From Pseudoroseicyclus_A sp041714655 (GTDB lineage Bacteria; Pseudomonadota; Alphaproteobacteria; Rhodobacterales; Rhodobacteraceae): 64,000 nucleotides of DNA. The notes beneath the pieces are model-generated. The model searched no databases, was not told the origin of the DNA, and saw only the letters and a list, made by a program, of their open reading frames with translations. Location: contig NZ_CP168219.1 in NCBI RefSeq assembly GCF_041714655.1, positions 2,046,001 through 2,110,000 of the forward strand, in the 5' to 3' direction. Shown in pieces: positions 50,351 to 60,310 of this stretch; the first letter of the stretch is position 1, and each line of letters starts with the position of its first letter. A program made the position numbers and the translations under genes.

Positions 50351-51697
50351 ATGACAAAGAGCAACTTCACGCGACGCGGCGTGATGAAATCGACGGCCTT
50401 CACCGCCGGCGGCCTGGCGCTGCCGACGATCTTCACCGGCTCCTCGGCAGCCGCCTTCACGAACGAGCCGACGGGCGATTCCGTCGTCTTCGGCTTCAAC
50501 GTTCCCCAGACCGGCCCCTATGCCGAAGAAGGTCTCGACGAGCTGCGCGCCCAGCAGCTGGCCGTCGAGCATCTCAACGGCGAAGGCGACGGCGGCATGC
50601 TCAACACCTTCTCGTCGAAGGCGCTGGACGGCACCGGCATCCTCGGCAAGCGCGTCGAGTTCGTCACCGGCGACACGCAGACCAAGTCCGACGTCGCCCG
50701 CGCTACCGCGCAGTCGATGATCCAGAAGGACGGCGCGATCATGATCAACGGCGGCTCGTCCTCGGGCGTCGCCATCGCCGTGCAGGGCCTGTGCCAGGAA
50801 GCCGGCGTGATCTTCATGGCCGGCCTCACCCACTCCAACGACACCACCGGCAAGGACAAGAAGCGCAACGGCTTCCGTCACTTCTTCAACGGCTACATGT
50901 CGGGCGCCGCCCTCGGGCCGGTGCTGGAGCAGGCCTATGGCGGCGAGCGCCGCGCCTATCACCTGACCGCCGATTACACCTGGGGCTGGACCCAGGAGGA
51001 ATCGATGATCGCCGCCACCGAGGCGCTCGGCTGGGAGACGGTCGAGACGGTGCTGACGCCCGTCGGCGCGGGGGACTTCTCGTCCTACATCGCCCCGGTC
51101 ATCAACTCCGGCGCCGACGTCCTCATCCTCAACCACTATGGCGGGGACATGGTGAACTCGCTGACCCAGGCCGTGCAGTTCGGCCTGCGCGACCGCCAGG
51201 TCAACGGCAACAACTTCGAGATCATCGTGCCGCTCTATTCCGAGCTGATGGCGGCCGGTGCCGGCGATGCCATCAAGGGCGTCTACGGCTCGATGAACTG
51301 GAACTGGCAGCTGGGCGACGAGGGCACCGCCGCCTTCACCCGCTCCTTCGGCGAGAAATACGGCTTCCCGCCGTCGGGCTCGGCGCACACCTGCTACGTG
51401 CAGACGCTGCTCTATGCCGATGCCGTGACGCGGGCCGGCTCGTTCAACCCCTGCGCCGTGGTCGAGGCCCTCGAGGGCTTCGAGTTCGACGGGATGGGCA
51501 ACGGGCCGACGCTCTACCGCGCCGAGGATCACCAGTGCTTCAAGGACGTGCTGGTCATGAAGGGCGCCGAGAACCCGACGACGCCGTTCGACAACCTCGA
51601 GATCGTGGAAGTCACCCCGGTCGAGCAGGTCACCTACGAGCCCGATCACCCGATGTTCGCCGGCGGCGATCTCGGCGAGTGCAACCCGGGCGCCTGA
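50351..51697 (+). CDS. Liv-type ABC transporter substrate-binding protein (Tat-like signal)
   Basis: A 448-residue periplasmic binding protein of the branched-chain amino acid/amide family (Peripla_BP_6). The N-terminus has a Tat-type signal (FTRRGVMKSTAFTAGG, cleavage near AAA-F). The mature start VVFGFNVPQTGPYAEEGLDE and the INGGSSSGVAIAVQGLCQEA block near 140 are family marks. It carries the first gene position of a five-gene transporter operon ending with acs, so a short-chain carboxylate or amide ligand is more plausible than leucine. GGGAGGAG lies before the ATG. Confidence 0.9.
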   Translation: MTKSNFTRRGVMKSTAFTAGGLALPTIFTGSSAAAFTNEPTGDSVVFGFNVPQTGPYAEEGLDELRAQQLAVEHLNGEGDGGMLNTFSSKALDGTGILGKRVEFVTGDTQTKSDVARATAQSMIQKDGAIMINGGSSSGVAIAVQGLCQEAGVIFMAGLTHSNDTTGKDKKRNGFRHFFNGYMSGAALGPVLEQAYGGERRAYHLTADYTWGWTQEESMIAATEALGWETVETVLTPVGAGDFSSYIAPVINSGADVLILNHYGGDMVNSLTQAVQFGLRDRQVNGNNFEIIVPLYSELMAAGAGDAIKGVYGSMNWNWQLGDEGTAAFTRSFGEKYGFPPSGSAHTCYVQTLLYADAVTRAGSFNPCAVVEALEGFEFDGMGNGPTLYRAEDHQCFKDVLVMKGAENPTTPFDNLEIVEVTPVEQVTYEPDHPMFAGGDLGECNPGA

Positions 51698-51797
51698 CGG
51701 CCCCGGGGGCGGGGGCCGGCGCGGCCGGCCCCCGCCCGATCAAGAAGAGCGGCTGTCCCCCCAAGGCGGGGACGGCCGCCGCATCTGAGGCGGGACA

Positions 51798-52829
51798 ATG
51801 GACGCAATCATCCTTCAGATCCTCAATGGTCTGGACAAGGGCTCGGCCTATGCGCTGATCGCGCTGGGGCTGACGCTCATCTTCGGCACGCTCGGCGTGG
51901 TGAACTTCGCCCACGGGGCGCTCTTCATGATCGGCGCCTTCTGCGCCGTCACCGTGCAGCGGCTGATGGGCCTGTCGCATACCGAGATCGACGACACGCG
52001 CACCGACTTCCTCGGCAATCCGCTGAAGGTCGACGTGCCCTATCTTCACTCCTGGTTCGGCCCCGAGGTGGGCGAGACGCTGATCTCCTGGTCGGTGCCG
52101 ATCGCCATCCTCCTTGCCATTCCGGTGATGATGCTCATCGGCTGGATCATGGAGCGCGGGCTCATCCAGCATTTCTACAAGCGCCCCCATGCGGACCAGA
52201 TCCTGGTGACCTTCGGGCTCGCCATCGTCCTGCAGGAGGTGATCCGCCAGTTCTACGGCGCCAACCCGATCCCCACCCCGGCGCCCGATGCGCTGCGCGG
52301 CTCGATCGACTTCGGCGCCTGGCTCGGCTTCCCGCCCAATGCGATCATCTATCCCGCCTGGCGGCTCGTCTATTTCGTCTTCGCGGCGCTCATCATCGCC
52401 GGGGTCTTCGCCTTCCTGCAGTTCACCACCTTCGGCATGGTCGTCCGCGCCGGCATGGCGGACAGGGAAACGGTCGGCCTTCTCGGCATCGACATCGACA
52501 AGCGCTTCACGCTGATGTTCGGCATCGCCGCCGCCGTCGCGGGGCTCGCGGGCGTGATGTACACGCCCATCCTCAGCCCCAACTACCACATGGGGATGGA
52601 CTTCCTCGTCCTGTCCTTCGTGGTCGTCGTGGTGGGCGGCATGGGGAGCCTGCCGGGCGCCGTGCTCGCCGGCTTCCTCCTCGGCATCGTGCAGAGCTTC
52701 GCCTCGATGAACGAGGTGAAATCCATCCTGCCGGGGATCGACCAGATCATCATCTACCTCGTCGCCATCGTGATCCTGCTGACAAGGCCGCGGGGCCTTC
52801 TCGGCCGGCGCGGCGTGATGGAGGAGTAA
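51798..52829 (+). CDS. Liv-type ABC permease (LivH family)
   Basis: A 343-residue inner-membrane permease with about eight hydrophobic segments. It has the LivH opening GLDKGSAYALIALGLTLIFG, then GVVNFAHGALFMIGAF near residue 33, and the ATPase-coupling loop AGMADRETVGLLGIDIDK near 220. The segment after residue 60 (TEIDDTRTDFLGNPLKVDVP) is a periplasmic insertion not usual in leucine permeases. It starts 100 bp after the binding protein and 3 bp before the next permease. Confidence 0.92.
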   Translation: MDAIILQILNGLDKGSAYALIALGLTLIFGTLGVVNFAHGALFMIGAFCAVTVQRLMGLSHTEIDDTRTDFLGNPLKVDVPYLHSWFGPEVGETLISWSVPIAILLAIPVMMLIGWIMERGLIQHFYKRPHADQILVTFGLAIVLQEVIRQFYGANPIPTPAPDALRGSIDFGAWLGFPPNAIIYPAWRLVYFVFAALIIAGVFAFLQFTTFGMVVRAGMADRETVGLLGIDIDKRFTLMFGIAAAVAGLAGVMYTPILSPNYHMGMDFLVLSFVVVVVGGMGSLPGAVLAGFLLGIVQSFASMNEVKSILPGIDQIIIYLVAIVILLTRPRGLLGRRGVMEE

Positions 52830-52832
52830 GAC

Positions 52833-54029
52833 ATGCTCGGACTTGGCAGACGCGACACGATCATTCTCGTCATCGTCGCGGTGATGGCGCTGGCGGCGCC
52901 GATCATCCTCAACCCCTTCCCCACCGGCTCGGCCATGGCGCAGTTCAACGCCGGCTATCCCGACCTGATGCAGCGCTTCGTGATCTTCGGGATCTTCGCC
53001 ATCGGCTTCAACATCCTCTTCGGGCTGACGGGATATCTCTCCTTCGGCCATGCCGCCTTCCTCGGCGCCGGCTCCTATGCCGCGGTCTGGATGTTCAAGC
53101 TGCTCAGCTACAACGTGCTGCCGGCGGTGCTCCTGTCGATCATCGTGGCCTCGCTCTTCTCGGTGCTGATCGGTTACATCTCGCTCCGCCGCTCGGGGAT
53201 CTACTTCTCGATCCTGACGCTGGCCTTCGCGCAGATGAGCTACAACCTCGCCTATTCGGTGTTGACGCCGCTCACCAACGGCGAGACCGGCCTGCAGGTC
53301 TATACCTCCGACCCGCAGTACCTGCGCGACCCCGGTGACCCGATCGTCACCCATCTGTTCGGGCTCGAGATGCGCGCGAAGGAGACGCTGAGCCTTGGCC
53401 CCTGGGATTTCGACTTCTCGGTCGGCTACTACTTCTGCGCCATCATCATGCTGATCTCCTTCTACGTCTCGATCCGCATCTTCCGCTCGCCCTTCGGGCT
53501 GATGCTCCGGGCCGTGAAGTCCAACAACAACCGCCTCAGCTACACCGGGCTCAACTCGCGCCCCTATGCGCTGACCGCCTTCATCATCTCCGGCGCCTAT
53601 GCCGGGCTGGCGGGCGGCCTTCTGGCGGCGATGGACCCGCTGGCGGGAGCCGAGCGGATGCAGTGGACGGCCTCGGGCGAGGTGGTGCTGATGACCATCC
53701 TCGGCGGCGCGGGCACGCTCATCGGCCCCGTCCTCGGCGCCGGCTTCATCAAATATTGCGAGAACATCTTCTCGAAGATCAACGAGACGGTGCTGCATTC
53801 CTGGTTCCACGCCCTGCCCGACGGGCTGGAGCAGGCCATTGTCTGGGTCGCCTCGAAATTCGTCGGCGAGGGCTGGCACCTGACGCTGGGGCTCATGTTC
53901 ATGCTCGTCGTCATCTTCCTGCCCGGCGGGCTGGTCGAGGGCGGCCAGCGCATCGGCCGCATGCTCTCTCGCCGTCGCCGCGGCACCGACGAGCCGGCCG
54001 AAGACGCCAGCCGCAACCCGGCCGAATAG
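52833..54029 (+). CDS. Liv-type ABC permease (LivM family)
   Basis: A 398-residue partner permease with the LivM marks GFNILFGLTGYLSFGHAAFLGAG near 53 (FGHA motif), YFSILTLAFAQM near 125 and LRAVKSNNNRLSYTGLN near 222. A periplasmic stretch near 145-185 (GETGLQVYTSDPQYLRDPGD) is longer than in E. coli LivM. The last ~20 residues are charged. GGAGGAG lies 5 bp before the ATG. Confidence 0.92.
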   Translation: MLGLGRRDTIILVIVAVMALAAPIILNPFPTGSAMAQFNAGYPDLMQRFVIFGIFAIGFNILFGLTGYLSFGHAAFLGAGSYAAVWMFKLLSYNVLPAVLLSIIVASLFSVLIGYISLRRSGIYFSILTLAFAQMSYNLAYSVLTPLTNGETGLQVYTSDPQYLRDPGDPIVTHLFGLEMRAKETLSLGPWDFDFSVGYYFCAIIMLISFYVSIRIFRSPFGLMLRAVKSNNNRLSYTGLNSRPYALTAFIISGAYAGLAGGLLAAMDPLAGAERMQWTASGEVVLMTILGGAGTLIGPVLGAGFIKYCENIFSKINETVLHSWFHALPDGLEQAIVWVASKFVGEGWHLTLGLMFMLVVIFLPGGLVEGGQRIGRMLSRRRRGTDEPAEDASRNPAE

Positions 54030-54038
54030 GAGGCACCG

Positions 54039-54797
54039 ATGGGCATTCTCGAAGTCAAGGGCGTCAACAAGCGCTTCGGCGGGCTGAAGGCGCTGAGCGA
54101 CGTCAACCTCTCCGTCGAGGAGGGGAGCGTCCATGCCATCATCGGCCCGAACGGCGCCGGCAAGTCGACGCTCCTGAACGTGCTCGTCGGCAAGCTGATC
54201 CCGGATTCGGGCTCGGTCATGTTCGACGGCAAGTCCGTCCTTGGGCGCAAGCCGCACGAGATCAACCAGATGGGCATCTCCCGCGTCTTCCAGACGCCGG
54301 AGATCTTCAACGACCTCTCGGTCTTCGAGAACGTGCTCATCCCCTCCTTCGCGCGGCGGGACGGCGCCTTCCGCATGCAGGGCTTCGCGACCGTCGGCAG
54401 CCAGGCCGGCGTCATCGAGGAGGCGGAGCAGATCCTCGTGGACGTCAACATGGCCGACAAGCGGCACCTGCATGCCGGCTCGCTCTCGCGCGGCGACAAG
54501 CGCCGGCTGGAGATGGCGATGTGCCTCGTGCAGCAGCCGAAGCTCCTGCTTCTCGACGAGCCGACCGCCGGCATGGCGCGGGCCGACACCAACAACACGA
54601 TCGACCTTCTGAAGGAGATCAAGGCGGCGCGGCCCATCACCATGGCCATCATCGAGCACGACATGCATGTCGTCTTCTCGCTCGCCGAACGCATCACCGT
54701 CCTCGCCCAGGGCACGCCGCTGATCGAGGACACGCCCGAGAACATCAAGGGCCACCCGAAGGTCCGCGAAGCCTATCTCGGCGAGGCGCAGGTCTAG
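54039..54797 (+). CDS. Liv-type ABC ATPase (LivG family)
   Basis: A 252-residue ABC ATPase with Walker A GPNGAGKSTLLN near residue 36, a signature LSRGDKRRLEMAM near 150 in which the usual SGGQ is SRGD, Walker B LLLLDEPTAGM near 170 and the H-loop IEHDMHVVFSLA near 205. Energises the transporter with the LivF-like subunit. AGGAGG lies before the ATG. Confidence 0.93.
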   Translation: MGILEVKGVNKRFGGLKALSDVNLSVEEGSVHAIIGPNGAGKSTLLNVLVGKLIPDSGSVMFDGKSVLGRKPHEINQMGISRVFQTPEIFNDLSVFENVLIPSFARRDGAFRMQGFATVGSQAGVIEEAEQILVDVNMADKRHLHAGSLSRGDKRRLEMAMCLVQQPKLLLLDEPTAGMARADTNNTIDLLKEIKAARPITMAIIEHDMHVVFSLAERITVLAQGTPLIEDTPENIKGHPKVREAYLGEAQV

Positions 54798-54856
54798 ATG
54801 CCGGGCCCCGCCCCTTTCGCCGACAAACGCCCGCCCGCCCCGAAGGAAACGCAAGA

Positions 54857-55630
54857 ATGACCCATGTAGAGCGCCTCTCGTCCGGCCAGCCCTTCGACAA
54901 GCACCGGAACATGGCGGCGACCTCGTCCAAGTTCCTCTCCGTCTGGGACATCCGCGCCTATTACGGCGAGAGCTACATCGTGCAGGGCGTCAGCTTCGAC
55001 ATCCACGAGGGCGAGATCCTAGCGCTCCTGGGGCGGAACGGCGCCGGCAAGACCTCGACGCTGCGCACCATCGCCCGGCTCGGCAATCCGGCGCTGTTGC
55101 ATGGCGAGATCTGGCTCGACCACCAGCCGCTGCACCAGATGAAGAGCCATCAGGCCGCGCAGGCCGGCATCGCGCTGGTGCCGGAAGACCGGCGCATCAT
55201 CGCGGGGCTGACGGTGGAGGAGAACCTCAAGCTCGCCCAGATCAACCCGCCCATCGGCTGGTCGCTCGATAGGATCTACGAGCTCTTCCCCCGCCTCGGC
55301 GAGCGGCGGACCCAGGAGGGCGTCACCCTCTCCGGCGGCGAGCAGCAGATGCTGGCCATCGCCCGGGCGCTGGCGCGCGATATCAAGGTGCTCCTCCTCG
55401 ACGAGCCCTACGAGGGCCTCGCCCCGGTCATCGTGCAGGAGATCGCCAAGACGCTGGAGCTGATCCGCGACCAGGGCATCACCACGGTCATCGTCGAGCA
55501 GAACGCCGTCGCCGCCCTCAAGCTCGCCGACAGGGCCGTCATCCTTGACACCGGGCAGGTGGTGTTCGACGGATCGGCAGAGGAAGTGCTGGAGAACGAG
55601 GCGCTGCGCGCCCAGTATCTGGCGATCTGA
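54857..55630 (+). CDS. Liv-type ABC ATPase (LivF family)
   Basis: A 257-residue second ATPase with Walker A GRNGAGKTSTLR near 58, signature TLSGGEQQMLAIARAL near 154, Walker B VLLLDEPYEGLAP near 175 and H-loop position IVEQNAVAALK (Gln-Asn in place of the usual His, as in LivF proteins). An N-terminal extension of ~25 residues precedes the domain. Followed by acs after 23 bp. Confidence 0.93.
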   Translation: MTHVERLSSGQPFDKHRNMAATSSKFLSVWDIRAYYGESYIVQGVSFDIHEGEILALLGRNGAGKTSTLRTIARLGNPALLHGEIWLDHQPLHQMKSHQAAQAGIALVPEDRRIIAGLTVEENLKLAQINPPIGWSLDRIYELFPRLGERRTQEGVTLSGGEQQMLAIARALARDIKVLLLDEPYEGLAPVIVQEIAKTLELIRDQGITTVIVEQNAVAALKLADRAVILDTGQVVFDGSAEEVLENEALRAQYLAI

Positions 55631-55653
55631 CGGCCAATAAGGGGGAGGAGACC

Positions 55654-57621
<1,968 letters not shown>

Positions 57622-57695
57622 CGCCCCGCCACGGTATGAACCGGGGCCTCCCGCCTCGGCTCATGACGCCGGCCACCTCCTCGGCCGGCCCTCCC

Positions 57696-57723
57696 CGCCG
57701 CCGCCGGTTCGCCGGTGGCGGCG
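57696..57723 (+). terminator. Strong UUCG hairpin between acs and the GNAT gene
   Basis: CGCCGCCGCCGG-TTCG-CCGGTGGCGGCG, a 12-bp stem (one G-T pair) with a stable tetraloop, without a T-run. It may be an intrinsic-like stop or an mRNA-stabilising 3' end for the ABC-acs transcript, ending 21 bp before the GNAT ATG. Confidence 0.5.
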
Positions 57724-57744
57724 ACCCACGGTCCGGAGCCCCCC

Positions 57745-58209
57745 ATGATCGAGATCCGCCGCATCCCCGCCCCCGAGGGGGACGATGCCGCCCCCGCGAC
57801 CCCGGCCGATGCCGCCCGCGGCCGCATCGGCGCGCTCCTCACCGAACATGCCGCCGCCCTCGGCATCAGTTTCCACTCCCGGGCCCTGATCTTCGAGGCG
57901 CATGAGAGCACCGCCCCCGAGGGCGAGAGCTATGCCGGCGGCATCGACGCCGCGCTCGGCGCCGCCTTCTGCTTCGTCCGCCTCCTCGCCGTGGCGCCCG
58001 CCCAGCGCGGCAAGGGCGTCGGCGCCCTGCTCCTCAGCGCCGTCGAGGACGAGGCCCGCGCCGCCGGCGCCCGCGGCATCTGGCTCGACACCTTCTCCTT
58101 CCAGGCCCCGGCCTTCTACCGCGCCCATGGATTCGAGGAGGTCGGCACCATCGCCGAGTACCTCCCCGGCCATTCCCGCCATTTCTTCGTGAAGCGCTTC
58201 CCCGGCTGA
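57745..58209 (+). CDS. GNAT-family N-acetyltransferase
   Basis: A 154-residue acetyltransferase. The acetyl-CoA-binding motif A is LLAVAPAQRGKGVGALLLSAVE near 88, followed by LDTFSFQAPAFYRAHGFEEVG (motif B) near 122. Substrate unknown. Its place directly after acs on the same strand is reminiscent of AcuA beside acsA in Bacillus, where the enzyme acetylates Acs, but the hairpin between and the common family make this only a possibility. I chose the ATG at 57745 (MIEIRRIPA). Confidence 0.88.
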   Translation: MIEIRRIPAPEGDDAAPATPADAARGRIGALLTEHAAALGISFHSRALIFEAHESTAPEGESYAGGIDAALGAAFCFVRLLAVAPAQRGKGVGALLLSAVEDEARAAGARGIWLDTFSFQAPAFYRAHGFEEVGTIAEYLPGHSRHFFVKRFPG

Positions 58210-58275
58210 GCCCGCCCGCCCCGGGATCGCCCCGCCGCCAGCCGAACCGCCCCAACCGCGTCCCGCCCCCTCCGC

Positions 58276-58467
58276 CACCAGGGCCGCTGCTTCGGAGCCG
58301 TCCATCGCTGGGGCCTCGTCCGGCCGCGGGGGCGGCCCGGTCAAGCGGAATTGCGGAGGCTCCGCCGCCCGGCACGGGCGGTGGAAACCGTCATTCCGCT
58401 TGACCGGGCTGCCGCCGTGGCCGAGGCCCCACCAGCGATGGAGGGCTCCGAAGCTGCTGCTTTGGTG
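58276..58467. repeat. Large imperfect inverted repeat (~75-bp arms)
   Basis: Arms 58276-58351 and 58392-58467 are reverse complements over ~75 bp with a few mismatches and a 3-bp gap. Long identical blocks include GGTCAAGCGGAAT/ATTCCGCTTGACC and CTTCGGAGCC/GGCTCCGAAG. The 40-bp loop holds further small palindromes. It fills most of the 406-bp gap between the GNAT and DUF6768 genes. The rest has hairpins at 58547-58567 (GCGCGGGCC..GGCCCGCGC) and no gene. Confidence 0.82.
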
Positions 58468-58614
58468 AGTTCGGAAGCGAAAATCTCTTCCACCCCACCG
58501 CGGGCCGTAGCACCGCCTTCCCCTCACACGCCCCACTCTCTTCCGGCGCGGGCCGCAGGCCCGCGCCCCCCGTCGACGCGCCGAAGGCGCGGCGAAACCC
58601 GCGCGCAGCGCGCC

Positions 58615-58977
58615 TCAGCTCTCACGCCGCGCCATGACCAGCTCCAGCCGGCGGATCTCGCGGATCACTCGGTCGGCCTGGATCTGCGGCATGAGCGAGA
58701 GCTTGAGGCTCACCGCCATCAGCCAGAGGACGGCGCCGGAGATCCCCCAGCGGATCGCGGGCAGGAGCTCCTCGGTGCCGAAGAATTTCACGGCACACCA
58801 GCCGCCCGCGACGAACATCACGGTTTGCACCACCATCAGCACCCAGGTCACCCAGCCGAGCGGGCCGCGGAAGAGCCCGAAGGCGAGGCGGAACCAGCCC
58901 GCCTCCTCCAGCTCCTTCGCCATCTGCCGGTCCTCGCCCTCGAGCGCCTCCCGGATCAGGTCGTCGATCTTGCTCAT
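58615..58977 (-). CDS. DUF6768 membrane protein paired with ECF sigma factor
   Basis: A 120-residue protein with a charged N-terminus (MSKIDDLIREALEGEDRQMA) and two membrane segments, about 43-62 and 75-95, then a helical cytosolic tail (LMPQIQADRVIREIRRLELVM). It matches the DUF6768 family encoded after sigma factors. The ATGA overlap with the sigma gene suggests it could restrain that factor as an anti-sigma, though no known anti-sigma domain (ZAS) is seen. Confidence 0.82.
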   Translation of the reverse strand: MSKIDDLIREALEGEDRQMAKELEEAGWFRLAFGLFRGPLGWVTWVLMVVQTVMFVAGGWCAVKFFGTEELLPAIRWGISGAVLWLMAVSLKLSLMPQIQADRVIREIRRLELVMARRES

Positions 58978-59549
58978 GAGACTTCTCCATCCTGCGGCTC
59001 CAGGAGCGCCCGGAGCTTCGCCCGGGCATGCATGAGCCGCGTCTTGATCGTGCCCAGGGGCACATCCAGGACCGCCGCCACCTCGGCAACGGTCAGATCC
59101 TCCAGATAGAAAAGCGCCACCGTGGCCCGGTGGGCCGGGGGCAGCGCCTCGAGTGCCGCCCGCACCCGGGCGGCGTCATGCGCCTCCGCCCCCGGCTCAC
59201 CCGCCTCAGCGGTGCCCAGCGCCAGGGCCTGCGCTCCCGCCTCGGCGGCGATGGCGCGCTGGCGCTGGCGGGCGCCGATGATCCGCCCTACGCGGCGGGA
59301 TGTGATCCTTAGCGCGAAGGGCAGGAAGGCCGCGTCGTCGCGGAGCGCCGGCAGGGCGCGGAGGATCTCCACCCAGGCCTCCTGCACCGCATCCCGCGCG
59401 CCCTCGCGCTCGCCGAGAAGCCGCGCCGCATGGGCGAAGAGCCGCGGCCCGTGGAGCCGCACGAGCCCGTCCATCGCCCGCCGGTCGCCCGTGCGGGCGG
59501 AGGCGACGAGATAGGCGCCGAGCGCGCGTTCCTTCTCCGCCTGGCTCAT
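58974..59549 (-). CDS. ECF-type RNA polymerase sigma factor
   Basis: A 191-residue sigma-70 family protein with region 2 (AMDGLVRLHGPRLFAHAARLLG ... DAVQEAWVEILRAL) and region 4 (LEALPPAHRATVALFYLEDLTVAEVAAVL, then PLGTIKTRLMHARAKLRALL). Region 3 is missing, as in ECF factors. It overlaps the downstream DUF6768 gene by 4 bp. The regulon is unknown. Confidence 0.93.
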   Translation of the reverse strand: MSQAEKERALGAYLVASARTGDRRAMDGLVRLHGPRLFAHAARLLGEREGARDAVQEAWVEILRALPALRDDAAFLPFALRITSRRVGRIIGARQRQRAIAAEAGAQALALGTAEAGEPGAEAHDAARVRAALEALPPAHRATVALFYLEDLTVAEVAAVLDVPLGTIKTRLMHARAKLRALLEPQDGEVS

Positions 59550-59744
59550 GCTCGCTCCACGACCTTGTCAGGGCAATCGGCGCCCCGCGCCCGCCTTCGG
59601 TCAAAGGTGCCGCCACGAGGCGCGCCGGTTCAACCCGGGGCCCGCCGTTAACCAGCACCTCCGTTCCCCTGCCGGACTTTACCCCTCGTTTACGCCTCGG
59701 GGCGCAGATTCCCGTCGCCCGATATGCGTCATCTGGAGATCGCG

Positions 59745-60260
59745 ATGGATATCACCGTCAATCCGGGCGTGCCGCCGCCGGGCGGCCACGCCGCCCCGCA
59801 ACCGACCCCCGACCTGCGGCCCAGCGCCGACAGCGCCGCCCTCGCCCGGTCGGCCCCCGAGGCCCTGCCGCTCGTCCTCGCTCCGCCCCAGGCTGCGGCC
59901 TCAGTCGGCCCCACCACCGAGGCCGGCAAGATCGCCCGCGCCCGGCTCGAGGGGCTGGAGACCGCCCGCCCCTCCACGGCGCCCGAGCGCGTGCTCAAGC
60001 CCTTCGGCATCTCGATGCTGCCGGATTTCGAGGCGCGCCAGCGCGAGGCCGCGGCCCGCGAGGCCGCCGAGGATTCGCGCCAGCGCTCCGCCGAGGCCGC
60101 CATCGACGCCGAGACGGCCGCCGCCGCCGCGGCGGAGGACGAGGCGAGGGCAGAGGCCGTAGCCCGCGAGGTCGATGCCAGCACCGAACGCGCCGCCGCC
60201 GCCACGGCCCGCGCCGACCAGCCGGCCGAGACCGCGGCGCCCGATACGCGCGAGAGCTGA
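59745..60260 (+). CDS. Unknown Ala/Glu-rich coiled-coil protein
   Basis: A 171-residue protein from an ATG preceded by GGAG. No family recognised. The first 50 residues are Pro/Ala-rich. A short possibly ordered block APERVLKPFGISMLPDFEARQ lies near residue 78. The last 85 residues are an Ala/Glu/Arg helix likely to coil (AAAREAAEDSRQRSAEAAID...). It has no signal peptide or membrane segment and is monocistronic. A GTTAACC lies ~95 bp upstream. Codon use resembles its neighbours, so the gene is plausible, but the composition lowers confidence. Confidence 0.65.
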   Translation: MDITVNPGVPPPGGHAAPQPTPDLRPSADSAALARSAPEALPLVLAPPQAAASVGPTTEAGKIARARLEGLETARPSTAPERVLKPFGISMLPDFEARQREAAAREAAEDSRQRSAEAAIDAETAAAAAAEDEARAEAVAREVDASTERAAAATARADQPAETAAPDTRES

Positions 60261-60310
60261 CGGGTCAGCGGCCCGGCCCTCCGGCGCACCCGCGGCAGCC
60301 CCCGGGGCGC

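Noticed and set aside
51630..54854. Minus-strand open frame of 1074 codons across the ABC transporter genes
   Set aside because: It is antisense to four well-supported genes, has a composition dominated by His/Asp/Arg/Gly typical of reverse frames in G/C-rich DNA, and shows no domain.
50351..55630. Urea (Urt) or leucine (Liv) transporter call
   Set aside because: No urease or amino-acid genes nearby, and the operon ends in acs beside acyl-CoA-type regulators. The substrate is left open.
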